In this document: positions 34,683-45,678 of the stretch, piece by piece
Layout of the letters: every line of letters starts with the position of its first letter
Position numbering within the stretch: the first letter of the stretch is position 1
Origin: JANLYQ01 sp031365725
GTDB lineage: Bacteria > Actinomycetota > Actinomycetes > JACCUZ01
Assembly (NCBI GenBank): GCA_031365725.1
Contig: JANLYQ010000079.1
Coordinates: 1-55,676, forward strand
Length of the DNA: 55,676 bases
Direction: 5' to 3'
Made by a program: the position numbers and the translations under genes
The notes under the pieces: model-generated
Seen by the model: only the letters and a program-made list of their open reading frames with translations
Told to the model about the DNA's origin: nothing
The model's database searches: none

Positions 34683-35645
34683 TCACATCCTGTCACTCGT
34701 GAGGGGTTCCGGTGTCAGGAGCCCGGTGAAGGCCTCGGCCAGCAGAGCCGGGTCGTGCTGGTCGAGAGCGCCGGCAGCAGCGAGGTCGGCGAGCTGGAGG
34801 CGGGCCCCGAGCCGGCTCGCCGCGACGGCCAACGCGTCGTGGTCCGGGACTGCCCGGTTGTCGGCAAGCACGACGTCGATCCGCAGGCCGGGAGCATGCC
34901 GGGCCAGGACCTCGAGGTGATTGGCCGGGGAGAACCCGTCGGTCTCCCCCGGCTGGGCGCGCAGGTTGAGCACGAGAAGTCGCCGGGCCGACGTCTCGCG
35001 CAGGGCGCGGGCCAGGTCGGGCACCAGCAGGTGCGGCAGCACGCTGGTGAACCAGGACCCCGGACCCAGCACGACCCAGTCGGCGGCGCGCACCGCCTCC
35101 AGCGCCTCAGGGCAGGCCGGCGGATGCTCGGGCAGCAGGGAGACGCTGCGGACGCGGCCTCCCGTCCCGGCGACGGCGACCTGGCCCCGCACGCGCTGAA
35201 GCGACCCGTCGGGCTCTTCGACCATGGCCTCGATGTCCAGTGGCACCAACGACATGGGCAGCACCCGGCCCTCGGCGCCGAGCAGCCGAGCAACCCAGTC
35301 GAGGCCGGCGACGGAGTCGTCGAGCAGCTCCCAGAGGGCGACGATGAGCAGGTTGCCGACCGAGTGCTCGTGCAGCTCACCCTCGCTGCGGAAACGGTGC
35401 TGCACCACCTCGCTCCAGGTGCGGCCCCACTCGTCATCACCGCACAGGGCGGCCAACGCCATCCGCAGGTCGCCGGGCGGCAGCACGCCGAGCTCGCGGC
35501 GCAGGCGGCCACTCGAGCCGCCGTCGTCGGCAACGGTGACGACAGCAGTCGGGCGGTCCACGACGCGACGCAAGGCCCGCAGCACAGCAGCGAGGCCATG
35601 GCCGCCACCGAGTGCCACGACCGTCGGGAGGGGTGCGCCGGTCAC
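34683..35645 (-). CDS. yvcK: YvcK-family gluconeogenesis factor
   Basis: Rossmann-type UDP-sugar-binding protein (CofD/YvcK family) needed for growth on gluconeogenic substrates and for cell-wall homeostasis. The 320-aa protein shows VVALGGGHGLAAVLRAL, TVADDGGSSGRLR, HSVGNLLIVALWE and WVVLGPGSWFTSVLPHLLVP. It overlaps rapZ by 4 bp (ATGA) and is 4 bp upstream of whiA, the common order rapZ-yvcK-whiA. Intact. Confidence 0.96.
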   Translation of the reverse strand: MTGAPLPTVVALGGGHGLAAVLRALRRVVDRPTAVVTVADDGGSSGRLRRELGVLPPGDLRMALAALCGDDEWGRTWSEVVQHRFRSEGELHEHSVGNLLIVALWELLDDSVAGLDWVARLLGAEGRVLPMSLVPLDIEAMVEEPDGSLQRVRGQVAVAGTGGRVRSVSLLPEHPPACPEALEAVRAADWVVLGPGSWFTSVLPHLLVPDLARALRETSARRLLVLNLRAQPGETDGFSPANHLEVLARHAPGLRIDVVLADNRAVPDHDALAVAASRLGARLQLADLAAAGALDQHDPALLAEAFTGLLTPEPLTSDRM

Positions 35646-36547
35646 TCGCGGCCCAGGTCCCGGTGGACGAGGCTCGCCTCGACGTCGTGGTCGGCCAGCC
35701 GACGGGCCAGCTCGGTGGCGATCGCCACCGAACGATGTTTGCCGCCGGTGCAGCCGACCGCGACCGTCGCATAGCGCTTGCCCTCGCGCAGGTAGCCGTC
35801 GCGGACGACGGTGAGCAGTCGCTCGCAGGTGTCGAGGAAGTCTGCCGCACCCTCCTGGGCCAGCACATAGTCGCGCACCGCGGCGTCACCCCCGTTGAGC
35901 GGTCGCAGCTCGGGCACCCAGTGCGGGTTCGGCAGGAAGCGAGCATCGACCACGATGTCCGCGTCGACCGGCAGGCCGTACTTGAAGCCGAAGGACATCA
36001 CGGTGGCGTGCAAGCCGGGCTCGTCCTGGTCGAAGGCCGCCAGCACCTTGGCGCTGAGCTCGTGCACGTTGAGGTCGCTGGTGTCGAGCACGATGTCGGC
36101 GTCGGCCCGAAGGTCGCGCAGCAGCTCCCGCTCGCGGGCGATGCCATCAACCAGACGACCATCGCCCTGCAGCGGGTGTGGGCGGCGGACAGCCTCGTGC
36201 CGACGCACGAGCGAATCGTCGGAAGCCTCGAGGAACACGATGCGGGGGGTGCTGCCGTCACGGGACAGCTGGGCCAGGGCCTCGGTGTGGTCGGCGAAGA
36301 ACGCCCGACTGCGTACGTCGACCACGGCAGCGAGCCGGGCGACGTCGCCGCGGGAGCGCCCGCCGAGCTCAGCCAGGGTCGGCAGCAGCGCCGGGGGCAG
36401 GTTGTCGACCACGAACCAGCCAAGGTCCTCGAGCACGTTGGCTGCAGTGCTGCGGCCAGCCCCGGACATGCCGGTGATGATGGCGAGGTCGGGCAGGTGC
36501 AGCGGCTCGATCGGTTCGCGGTCGTCGAGCGCGTCGGTCTCGGTCAC
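35642..36547 (-). CDS. rapZ: RapZ/YvcJ-family nucleotide-binding protein
   Basis: P-loop protein that in other bacteria binds small RNAs or nucleotides and controls cell-wall precursor enzymes. Length 301 aa. The Walker A loop reads GMSGAGRS, with Arg in place of the usual Lys, which as I recall is common in actinobacterial members. The Walker-B-like VLDTSDLNVH and the C-terminal core SFGFKYGLPVDADIVVDARFLPNPHW and GCTGGKHRSV are conserved. ATGA overlaps with uvrC upstream and yvcK downstream. Confidence 0.95.
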   Translation of the reverse strand: MTETDALDDREPIEPLHLPDLAIITGMSGAGRSTAANVLEDLGWFVVDNLPPALLPTLAELGGRSRGDVARLAAVVDVRSRAFFADHTEALAQLSRDGSTPRIVFLEASDDSLVRRHEAVRRPHPLQGDGRLVDGIARERELLRDLRADADIVLDTSDLNVHELSAKVLAAFDQDEPGLHATVMSFGFKYGLPVDADIVVDARFLPNPHWVPELRPLNGGDAAVRDYVLAQEGAADFLDTCERLLTVVRDGYLREGKRYATVAVGCTGGKHRSVAIATELARRLADHDVEASLVHRDLGRE

Positions 36548-38604
36548 GGTCGCTCCTGCTCGACGGTCGGGACCAGCGGCAGCGGGTCGTCGTCGAGGAT
36601 CTCACCGGTGGCGGTGTTGACGGCGGGAGCCGCGCGTCGGGCGGGGTCACCGAGTGCTGCAACCACGGCTTCGGCGGTGCGCCGGCCGACACCGTGCACC
36701 GCCAGGACCTCGTCGACCGAAGCCGCAGACAGCTTCTTCAGCGAGCCGAAATGTGCGAGCAGCGCAGCACGTCGGGTCTCCCCCAGACCCGGGACACCGT
36801 CCAGGGCGCTCGCGGTCATCGACTTGGAGCGGCGGGTGCGGTGCAGCGCGATGGCGAACCGGTGCGCCTCGTCCCGGACCCGCTGGAGAAGGTAGAGGCC
36901 TTCGCTCGTGCGCGGCAGCAGCAGCGGGTGCGGGTCGTCGGGCAGCCAGACCTCCTCGAGCCGCTTGGCCAACCCGCACAACGCGACGTCGACAACTCCG
37001 AGCTCGTCGAGAGCGCGGCGCGCGGCGGCCACCTGCGGCGCGCCGCCGTCGACCACCACGAGGTTCGGTGGGTAGGCAAAGCGCTTGGGCCGGCCGGTGT
37101 CGGGGTCGATGCCCGCGGGCAGGTCACCCGCCTCACCGGACGACACGTCGCCCGGACTGTCGCGCTCCTCGACGTACCGCCGGAACCGGCGACTGATCAC
37201 CTCGTGGATCGAGGCGACGTCGCCGCCGGAGCCGGTCTGACCGTCAGCTCCGCCCTGGCCGCGGATGACGAACCGGCGATACTCGCTCTTGCGCGCAAGA
37301 CCGTCTTCGAAGACGACCATGGAGGCAACGACGTCGTTGTCCTGCAGGTGGGACACGTCGTAGCACTCGATGCGCAGCGGGGCTTCCTCGAGCCCCAGCG
37401 CCTCCTGGATCTCCTGAAGAGCCAGCCCGCGGGTGGTGAGGTCGCTGCCGCGTCGGGTCTTGTGCAGAGCAAGACTCTGCGACGCGTTGCGCGCCACCGT
37501 CTCAAGCAGTGATCGCTTGTCTCCTCGCTGCGGCACCCGCAGGTCGACGTTGCTGCCACGCAGCGAAGTGAGCCAGTCCTGCACGGCGTCGGTGTCGGGC
37601 GGCAACGTCGGCACGAGCACCTCGCGGGGTACCGCATCGCCCCACCCGGTGTCGCCGGCACCGGTGTCGCTGTCGCCATAGACCTGCTGCAGGAAGTGCT
37701 CAACGAGGTCACCGGTGGTGAGATCCTCGACCTTGTCGACCACCCAGCCTCGCTGACCGCGGATGCGCCCACCGCGCACGTAGAACACCTGGACTGCTGC
37801 CTCGAGAGGGTCCTCGGCGAACGCGATGACGTCGGCGTCGGTGCCGTCCCCCAGGACGACAGACTGCTTCTCCATGGCGCGTTCGAGGGCTTTGATGTCG
37901 TCCCGCAGCCGCGCGGCTCGTTCGTAGTCCTGGTTGGCTGCGGCGACCTGCATGTCCTTCTCCAGACGACGTACATAGGTCGTCGTCTGACCAGCCATGA
38001 AGTCGCAGAAGTCTTCGACGATGCGGCGGTGCTCCTCGGCGCTGACCCGACCCACGCAGGGCGCGGAGCACTTGTCGATGTAGCCGAGCAGGCACGGTCG
38101 CCCTACCTGCTCGGCACGCCGGAACACCCCTTGCGAGCAGGTGCGGGCCGGGAACACTCGCAGCAGCAGGTCGAGGGTCTCCCGGATGGCCCAGGCGTGG
38201 GAGTAGGGCCCGAAGTAGCGCACCCCCTTGCGTTTGGGGCCACGCATCACCTGCAGCCGTGGGTAGTCCTCGTTCAGCGTCACGGCAAGGCTGGGGTAGC
38301 TCTTGTCGTCGCGGTACTTGACGTTGAACCGCGGGTCGAACTCCTTGATCCAGGTGTACTCGAGCTGGAGGGCCTCGACCTCCGTGCCGACGACCGTCCA
38401 CTCGACGGCGGCCGCCGTGGTGACCATCGTCTGGGTGCGTGGGTGCAGGTTGGCCAGGTCCTGGAAGTACGACGACAACCGCGGGCGCAGGCTGCGCGCC
38501 TTGCCGACGTAGATCACCCGGCCACGATCGTCACGGAAGCGGTAGACCCCCGGCGCGTCCGGGATGGAACCCGGCGAGGGACGGTACGACGCCGGGTCAG
38601 CCAC
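36544..38604 (-). CDS. uvrC: Excinuclease ABC subunit C
   Basis: Makes both incisions in nucleotide excision repair. The 686-aa protein has the GIY-YIG nuclease (residues about 15-95; GVYRFRDDRGRVIYVGKA), a cysteine-bearing segment (CLLGYIDKCSAPCVGRV), the UvrB-binding UVR motif (about 205-240), the RNase H-like endonuclease core (about 410-540; IECYDVSHLQ, VVVDGGAPQVAAA), and a C-terminal double HhH (GVPGLGETRRAALLAHFGSL, VHGVGRRTAEAVV). ATG 38604. It is followed by rapZ with a 4-bp overlap. Confidence 0.98.
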   Translation of the reverse strand: MADPASYRPSPGSIPDAPGVYRFRDDRGRVIYVGKARSLRPRLSSYFQDLANLHPRTQTMVTTAAAVEWTVVGTEVEALQLEYTWIKEFDPRFNVKYRDDKSYPSLAVTLNEDYPRLQVMRGPKRKGVRYFGPYSHAWAIRETLDLLLRVFPARTCSQGVFRRAEQVGRPCLLGYIDKCSAPCVGRVSAEEHRRIVEDFCDFMAGQTTTYVRRLEKDMQVAAANQDYERAARLRDDIKALERAMEKQSVVLGDGTDADVIAFAEDPLEAAVQVFYVRGGRIRGQRGWVVDKVEDLTTGDLVEHFLQQVYGDSDTGAGDTGWGDAVPREVLVPTLPPDTDAVQDWLTSLRGSNVDLRVPQRGDKRSLLETVARNASQSLALHKTRRGSDLTTRGLALQEIQEALGLEEAPLRIECYDVSHLQDNDVVASMVVFEDGLARKSEYRRFVIRGQGGADGQTGSGGDVASIHEVISRRFRRYVEERDSPGDVSSGEAGDLPAGIDPDTGRPKRFAYPPNLVVVDGGAPQVAAARRALDELGVVDVALCGLAKRLEEVWLPDDPHPLLLPRTSEGLYLLQRVRDEAHRFAIALHRTRRSKSMTASALDGVPGLGETRRAALLAHFGSLKKLSAASVDEVLAVHGVGRRTAEAVVAALGDPARRAAPAVNTATGEILDDDPLPLVPTVEQERP

Positions 38605-38654
38605 CCGGCAACTCTACGTCGGGGGTCCGACCAGCCGATCGAGACCGGATGCTG

Positions 38655-39176
38655 TCAGGCCTCGACCACCTGGTCGCCCTTGACCGCGACGGCAATCTCC
38701 TTGAGCGGCCGGGTGGCCGGCCCACTCTTCACCGTGCCGTCGGCGGCGTTGTAGCGGGACCCGTGACAGTCGCACTCGATCAGTCCGGCCTTGACCCGGG
38801 CCACCGGGCAGTTCAAGTGGGTGCAGATCGAGGAGAAACCCTTGAAGGTTCCCGCGGTCGGCTGGGTGACCACCACGGCCGGAGACGCGATCACCACTCC
38901 GCCGCCGACCGGGACGTCGGCCACCGCGACGAGGGACCCGCCGCCGGACGCGCTCGCACTCGCCGCAGGAGTCGACGAACCCGCAGCCGCGGCCGTCTTG
39001 GTCGTGGTGGTCGAGGCGGTCGAGCTGCCGCCGCAGGCTGCCAGGACCGCCGATCCCGCGCCTGCGGTGACGGCCAGACCCAGCACCCGCCGCCTCGTGG
39101 GAGCAAAGGGCGCGGGGGCGTCCTCGGCAACGTCTGCATGGTGTGCGTCAGGACCCGGCAGGGGTGAGTCGTGCAT
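38655..39176 (-). CDS. TAT-exported Rieske [2Fe-2S] lipoprotein
   Basis: A 173-aa Rieske-type protein with its iron-sulfur ligand motifs CTHLNC and CDCHGS. The N terminus carries twin arginines (TRRRVLGLAVTAGAGSAVLAACGG) and a lipobox LAAC, so it is probably exported folded through TAT and anchored as a lipoprotein. A 40-residue Ser/Thr/Ala linker follows. ATG 39176 has GGAGG 5 nt upstream, better than the in-frame ATG 39188. The start lies inside the end of the histidine kinase gene (29-bp overlap). It is an isolated Rieske protein, with no cytochrome bc or oxygenase partner nearby. Confidence 0.88.
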   Translation of the reverse strand: MHDSPLPGPDAHHADVAEDAPAPFAPTRRRVLGLAVTAGAGSAVLAACGGSSTASTTTTKTAAAAGSSTPAASASASGGGSLVAVADVPVGGGVVIASPAVVVTQPTAGTFKGFSSICTHLNCPVARVKAGLIECDCHGSRYNAADGTVKSGPATRPLKEIAVAVKGDQVVEA

Positions 39177-41295
39177 CGTTGCCTCCATCGTGAGTGGCCA
39201 GCCTGAGGGCAAGGAGCTGGAGCACGCCGTTGTCGACCGGAACCCGCTCCCCGACCAGCTCGACAGTACCGAGTAGGCGACCGCTGAGCTCGAGATCGAC
39301 CACTCGTGATGGACCCGTGATCTGACCCACGGTGACGTCGAGGTCACCGGGTCCGGTGACGCGGACACCGTCGACGGTCCACTCGGTCACCAGCAGACGC
39401 AGCGCCGCCTCGACGGCGTCGGGCAGAACAGGGGTCGAGGTGACCGCCCCCACCATCTGGTGGCCGAACTCCGCCATCCAGGTCTCCCGCGATGCGCGCT
39501 CGTCCGCGCGGCGCTCGACGGTGACGTCCCGGGCGAAGACCGACAGTCCGCCGGCGGTGGGCAGCACCCGGTGCAGGTGCCAGCGATCCAGCCCTGGGTG
39601 GTGGACGCTGACCTCGACCGGCACCTGGTCGGCACGGGCCTGGAGGTAGGCCTCCCGCAGCTCCGGGTCGACCCGGCTCACCTCCCAGACGCCCAGGCCC
39701 AGCACGACGTCGGAGGGGTCGCGGTCCAGCAGGGCGTAGCCGGGTCGGTTGACGAAGACGTAGCGCCAGTCGGCATCGATCGCCCAGTAGGCCTCGGCGA
39801 TCGTCTCCATCACCTGCTCGAGGAAGACGTTCGACGACGAGACACTCAGTGCCTGATCCGGGTGACCGAGCAGGTGCGGCAGCACGGCCTCGACCAGCGT
39901 GCCACCGCCGGGCCGGCCGGAGATGGTGAGCGTGCCGCCCACCGACTCGGCGCGCTGCCGCATGCCTCGCACGCCGCGTTGCAAGCCGCTGGGCGCCGGT
40001 GCTCCGGCGAGCCGGCGCGGGTCGACTCCGACGCCGTCGTCGAGCACCCGCAGGACGTACTCCCCCGGGATCTCGCGCAGCTCCACCCGGGTCGCGCTTG
40101 CCCTCGCGTGCTTGCGGACGTTGGCGACCGCCTCCTGGGCGATGCGGAGCAGCACTCTCGCCACGATGGGGGACGGCTCGGTCTCGATGCGTACGTCGAC
40201 CAGCGCGGGGCTGCCGAGCTCGAGTCCGTGGTCAGCGGCCGACCGCAGGGCCTCGGCGACCGGCATGCCCTCGGTCTGCGGCGGGTCGAGCTCGACCAGC
40301 AGGCGTCGTAGCCGTTCGGTCGCCTCCCGGACGGCCTCGTCCATGGCCTCGAGCTCGACCACCCGCTCGGCCGACACCTCCTGGCGGAGCGAGCGCCGGA
40401 GGGACTGCAGGCGGATGTTCACCGCCGCCATCACCTGGACGGTGTCGTCATGGATCTCGCCGGCGATCCGGCGGCGCTCGGCCTCCTGCGCCTCGTGCAG
40501 ATGGACGAGCAGTCCGCGCTGGTGCGCCATCTGGCGCAGCACTGCGCTGCGCGCCGCGACCACCTCGCGCAGGTCGGACCGCATCGTCGCCACCGCCCGA
40601 GGCTGGCCGGTGACTCCGTCGGCGACGACGAACGTGGACACGTGCACGGGCAACGCCTCCCCCGACGGCTGGTGTCGCAACGTCGACTCGCCTTCGTACC
40701 TGCCGTCGGCCTCGACCGCGGGCACCTCCTCAGCGAGGTATCGGGCCGCGCCGTCGTCAGTCAGGAAGTCGCTGAGAGTCGTGGCGGACACGTCGAGGTC
40801 CTCGGCCACCCCCACCAGCCGGCGCCCGCCGGGGTTGAGGTGGATGAGCCGGCCGTCGGTGCCCGTCAGCGCGATGAACTGGGGAGCCGCGTCGACCAGC
40901 GCCCGGTAGACACCGAGGTCATCCTCGGCGCGGGACCGGTCACTGACGTCGACACTGATCCCGAGCGCCTGGTCCGCCGGCCCGGGCCCGTCCTGCAGCG
41001 GCAGGAGCGGCAACAGCCACGTGTCGAAGGTCCGGTCCCCCAACCGGTCGGTCGACAGGAAGGTCTCACCGTCCAAGGCGCGCCGGAGCCGGTCGGCGAG
41101 CAGCGGCTGATCGGCGTAGTAGGACCACAGGTTCCGGCCGACCATCTCGGCCGGGGCCAGCCCCAGCGCCGCGAGCCCAGCACCTTCGGAGAACGTGCAG
41201 GTGCCGTCGCGGTCGTAGGCGAAAACGATCACCGGCGCGCTGCGCAGGATGCCGTCCAGCACGATCCTCAGCAGGGGGCGGTCCGCCTGGGTCAT
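39148..41295 (-). CDS. Multi-PAS NarL-type sensor histidine kinase
   Basis: A 715-aa cytosolic kinase without membrane helices. In order: PAS 1 (residues about 5-115), PAS 2 (about 125-245), HisKA_3 dimerisation helix with the acceptor His282 (AGEIHDDTVQV), HATPase (about 370-470; DDGVGVD, GVRGMRQRAESVGG), a third PAS (about 485-600; AYWAIDADWRYVFVNRPGYALL) and a C-terminal segment (about 605-715) of unclear fold. Sensory modules after the catalytic core are unusual. ATG 41295 overlaps the response regulator gene stop by 4 bp (ATGA), so the two are a cognate pair. The longer upstream frame is a shadow. Confidence 0.9.
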   Translation of the reverse strand: MTQADRPLLRIVLDGILRSAPVIVFAYDRDGTCTFSEGAGLAALGLAPAEMVGRNLWSYYADQPLLADRLRRALDGETFLSTDRLGDRTFDTWLLPLLPLQDGPGPADQALGISVDVSDRSRAEDDLGVYRALVDAAPQFIALTGTDGRLIHLNPGGRRLVGVAEDLDVSATTLSDFLTDDGAARYLAEEVPAVEADGRYEGESTLRHQPSGEALPVHVSTFVVADGVTGQPRAVATMRSDLREVVAARSAVLRQMAHQRGLLVHLHEAQEAERRRIAGEIHDDTVQVMAAVNIRLQSLRRSLRQEVSAERVVELEAMDEAVREATERLRRLLVELDPPQTEGMPVAEALRSAADHGLELGSPALVDVRIETEPSPIVARVLLRIAQEAVANVRKHARASATRVELREIPGEYVLRVLDDGVGVDPRRLAGAPAPSGLQRGVRGMRQRAESVGGTLTISGRPGGGTLVEAVLPHLLGHPDQALSVSSSNVFLEQVMETIAEAYWAIDADWRYVFVNRPGYALLDRDPSDVVLGLGVWEVSRVDPELREAYLQARADQVPVEVSVHHPGLDRWHLHRVLPTAGGLSVFARDVTVERRADERASRETWMAEFGHQMVGAVTSTPVLPDAVEAALRLLVTEWTVDGVRVTGPGDLDVTVGQITGPSRVVDLELSGRLLGTVELVGERVPVDNGVLQLLALRLATHDGGNDARLTPAGS

Positions 41296-41990
41296 ACCTG
41301 CCGGTTGCCCGGAGGCTCGATGAGGCCGTCCCGGATGGCGATGGACAACGCCTCGAGCTTGGAGTGAGCATCCAGCTTGGCCAGCACGCTCTGGACGTGG
41401 TTGCGCACCGTGTTGACGGAGATGAACAGCCGCGCGGCGATCGCCCCGTTGGTCAGGCCCTCGGCGATCAGCTCGAGGATCTCGCGCTCGCGGGTCGTGA
41501 GGTCCTGGGTCGGCCGGTCGTGCTGGTGGTGCAAGCGGTTGAGCAACCGGGCAAGCAGGTCCGAGCTGACCATGATCTCGCCCGCGGCAGCGGTGCGGAC
41601 TGCGGCCACCAGCTCTTCGAGCGGGCTGGTCTTGAGGATGAAGCCTGCGCAGCCGGCCTCGGTGGCCGTCACCAGCATCGAGTCCTCGGCGGCCGCGGTG
41701 AGGACCACGATCTTGGCGCTCGGTCGGAGCGCCTTGAGCTCGGAGATGGAGTCCACGCCGAGGCCGTCCGGGAGCCGGTGGTCGAGCAGCACGACATCGG
41801 GGGTCATGGACACGACCATCTCCCGGGCCTGGGCCAGGGTGGCAGCTGTCCCGACCACGGTCAGGTCGCTCTCCGCCGACAGGACCATGCGCAAGCTCTC
41901 GGCAAACATGTCGTGGTCGTCGACGACGAGCAACCGAACGGGCACGGACGAGTCCGTGCCGTCCCTCTCTGTCGCTGCGTGCACCGGCAT
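41292..41990 (-). CDS. NarL/LuxR-type response regulator
   Basis: Receiver domain (VVDDHDMFAESLRMVL; phospho-acceptor Asp70 in VVLLDHRLPDG) plus a C-terminal LuxR helix-turn-helix (LTTREREILELIAEGLTNGAIAARLFISVNTVRNHVQSVLAKLDAHSK-type, about residues 160-215). It is the partner of the kinase gene that follows and is coupled to it by ATGA. The start is uncertain: ATG 41990 gives 232 aa; GTG 41945 gives 217 aa, the commoner length. The latter would place the inverted repeat at 41941-41960 over the start. Divergent from the receiver-only gene. Confidence 0.92.
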   Translation of the reverse strand: MPVHAATERDGTDSSVPVRLLVVDDHDMFAESLRMVLSAESDLTVVGTAATLAQAREMVVSMTPDVVLLDHRLPDGLGVDSISELKALRPSAKIVVLTAAAEDSMLVTATEAGCAGFILKTSPLEELVAAVRTAAAGEIMVSSDLLARLLNRLHHQHDRPTQDLTTREREILELIAEGLTNGAIAARLFISVNTVRNHVQSVLAKLDAHSKLEALSIAIRDGLIEPPGNRQV

Positions 41991-42050
41991 CTCCACCCCG
42001 TTCCCTCGACGACGGGGCCAGCCTGCCACGGTCCGTGCACGGATGCACGG
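41941..42050. promoter_or_regulatory. Repeated inverted element GCACGGAC near the response regulator start
   Basis: GCACGGAC/GTCCGTGC occurs as a perfect 9-bp inverted repeat (GGCACGGAC-GA-GTCCGTGCC, 41941-41960), again at 42031-42038 inside the 12-bp palindrome TCCGTGCACGGA (42032-42043), and as a TGCACGG copy at 42044-42050. The elements straddle the 5' end of the response regulator gene and the divergent intergenic region. They may be binding sites of the LuxR-type regulator itself. Confidence 0.4.
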
Positions 42051-42165
42051 CTCTCAGTTAGTGCTCTTGCACCCGCCACACTGGTTCATGCTGGGGTTAC
42101 GGACATCGGACGGAGAGGGAGACGATCGACGCACCCCACACAGAGACCCGGGAGGTGTCGTCGCC

Positions 42166-42618
42166 ATGCCCGTCAGCATCGTCGTGGCCGACGACAACGC
42201 CGCGTTCCGCCGGGTCCTGGAGGACGTGCTCGGATCCTCCCCGGGCATCAACGTGCTTGCGGCGGCCGACGGCGGCGAGAGCCTGCTGGTGGCACTGGCC
42301 GATCGACCGAATGCAGTCGACGTCGTGGTCATGGATGTGGACATGCCCGGGGGTGGACCGGCGCTCGCTGCCGAGGTGGCGCGTCGCCACCCCAGCACGC
42401 GCATTCTCTGTCTCAGCGCTCGCGACGACGCCGACACCGTGCTCTCGATGCTGGCCGCCGGCGCCACGGGCTACATCGCCAAGGGTGGCCTGGACGAGGA
42501 CCTCGCCTCGTGCGTACGACGGTGCGCCTCAGGCGTGCTGTTCGTCATCGCCACCTGCGCCCCCGAGGTACGCCGCGTCATCGCCGCGTTGCTGGGCCGC
42601 ACCCAACCCACCTCCTGA
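42166..42618 (+). CDS. Receiver-only response regulator
   Basis: A 150-aa protein consisting of a single CheY-like receiver domain: SIVVADDNAAFRRVLEDVL, phospho-acceptor Asp57 in VVVMDVDMPGGG, and the conserved lysine in TGYIAKGG. The last 25 residues contain no DNA-binding output, so it may relay or sink phosphate, possibly for the divergent kinase. GGGAGG lies 10-15 bp before ATG 42166. It converges on uvrA and is separated from the divergent response regulator by about 175 bp. A plus-strand exception in a minus-strand region. Confidence 0.88.
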   Translation: MPVSIVVADDNAAFRRVLEDVLGSSPGINVLAAADGGESLLVALADRPNAVDVVVMDVDMPGGGPALAAEVARRHPSTRILCLSARDDADTVLSMLAAGATGYIAKGGLDEDLASCVRRCASGVLFVIATCAPEVRRVIAALLGRTQPTS

Positions 42619-42648
42619 CGTGTCGGCCTCCCGGCCGCGCAAGGTCGC

Positions 42649-45543
<2,895 letters not shown>

Positions 45544-45665
45544 AGAGATCCTTCACCGGAGCTGGTCGAACGGTTGGTCGAGTGGTCGCGTCCATGCTAA
45601 GTGCCCCCTCTGACAGCCCCGACATCGGCGATGTCCGAGGCCGAGACCGGGTGGGCTGTGGGCAG

Positions 45666-45671
45666 TAGGGT
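45666..45671 (+). promoter_or_regulatory. -10 hexamer of a probable leaderless gene
   Basis: TAGGGT ends 7 bp before the GTG at 45679, the spacing typical of actinobacterial leaderless genes. No Shine-Dalgarno precedes that GTG and no good -35 is seen. It sits in the 135-bp divergent gap with uvrA. Confidence 0.4.
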
Positions 45672-45678
45672 CAGCGCC

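Noticed and set aside
39177..39368. Upstream extension of the Rieske gene to 39368
   Set aside because: It would delete the TAT signal from the N terminus; ATG 39176 has a well-placed GGAGG.
41296..42048. Extending the histidine kinase to 42048
   Set aside because: That stretch is the out-of-frame shadow of the response regulator gene; ATG 41295 makes the usual ATGA coupling.
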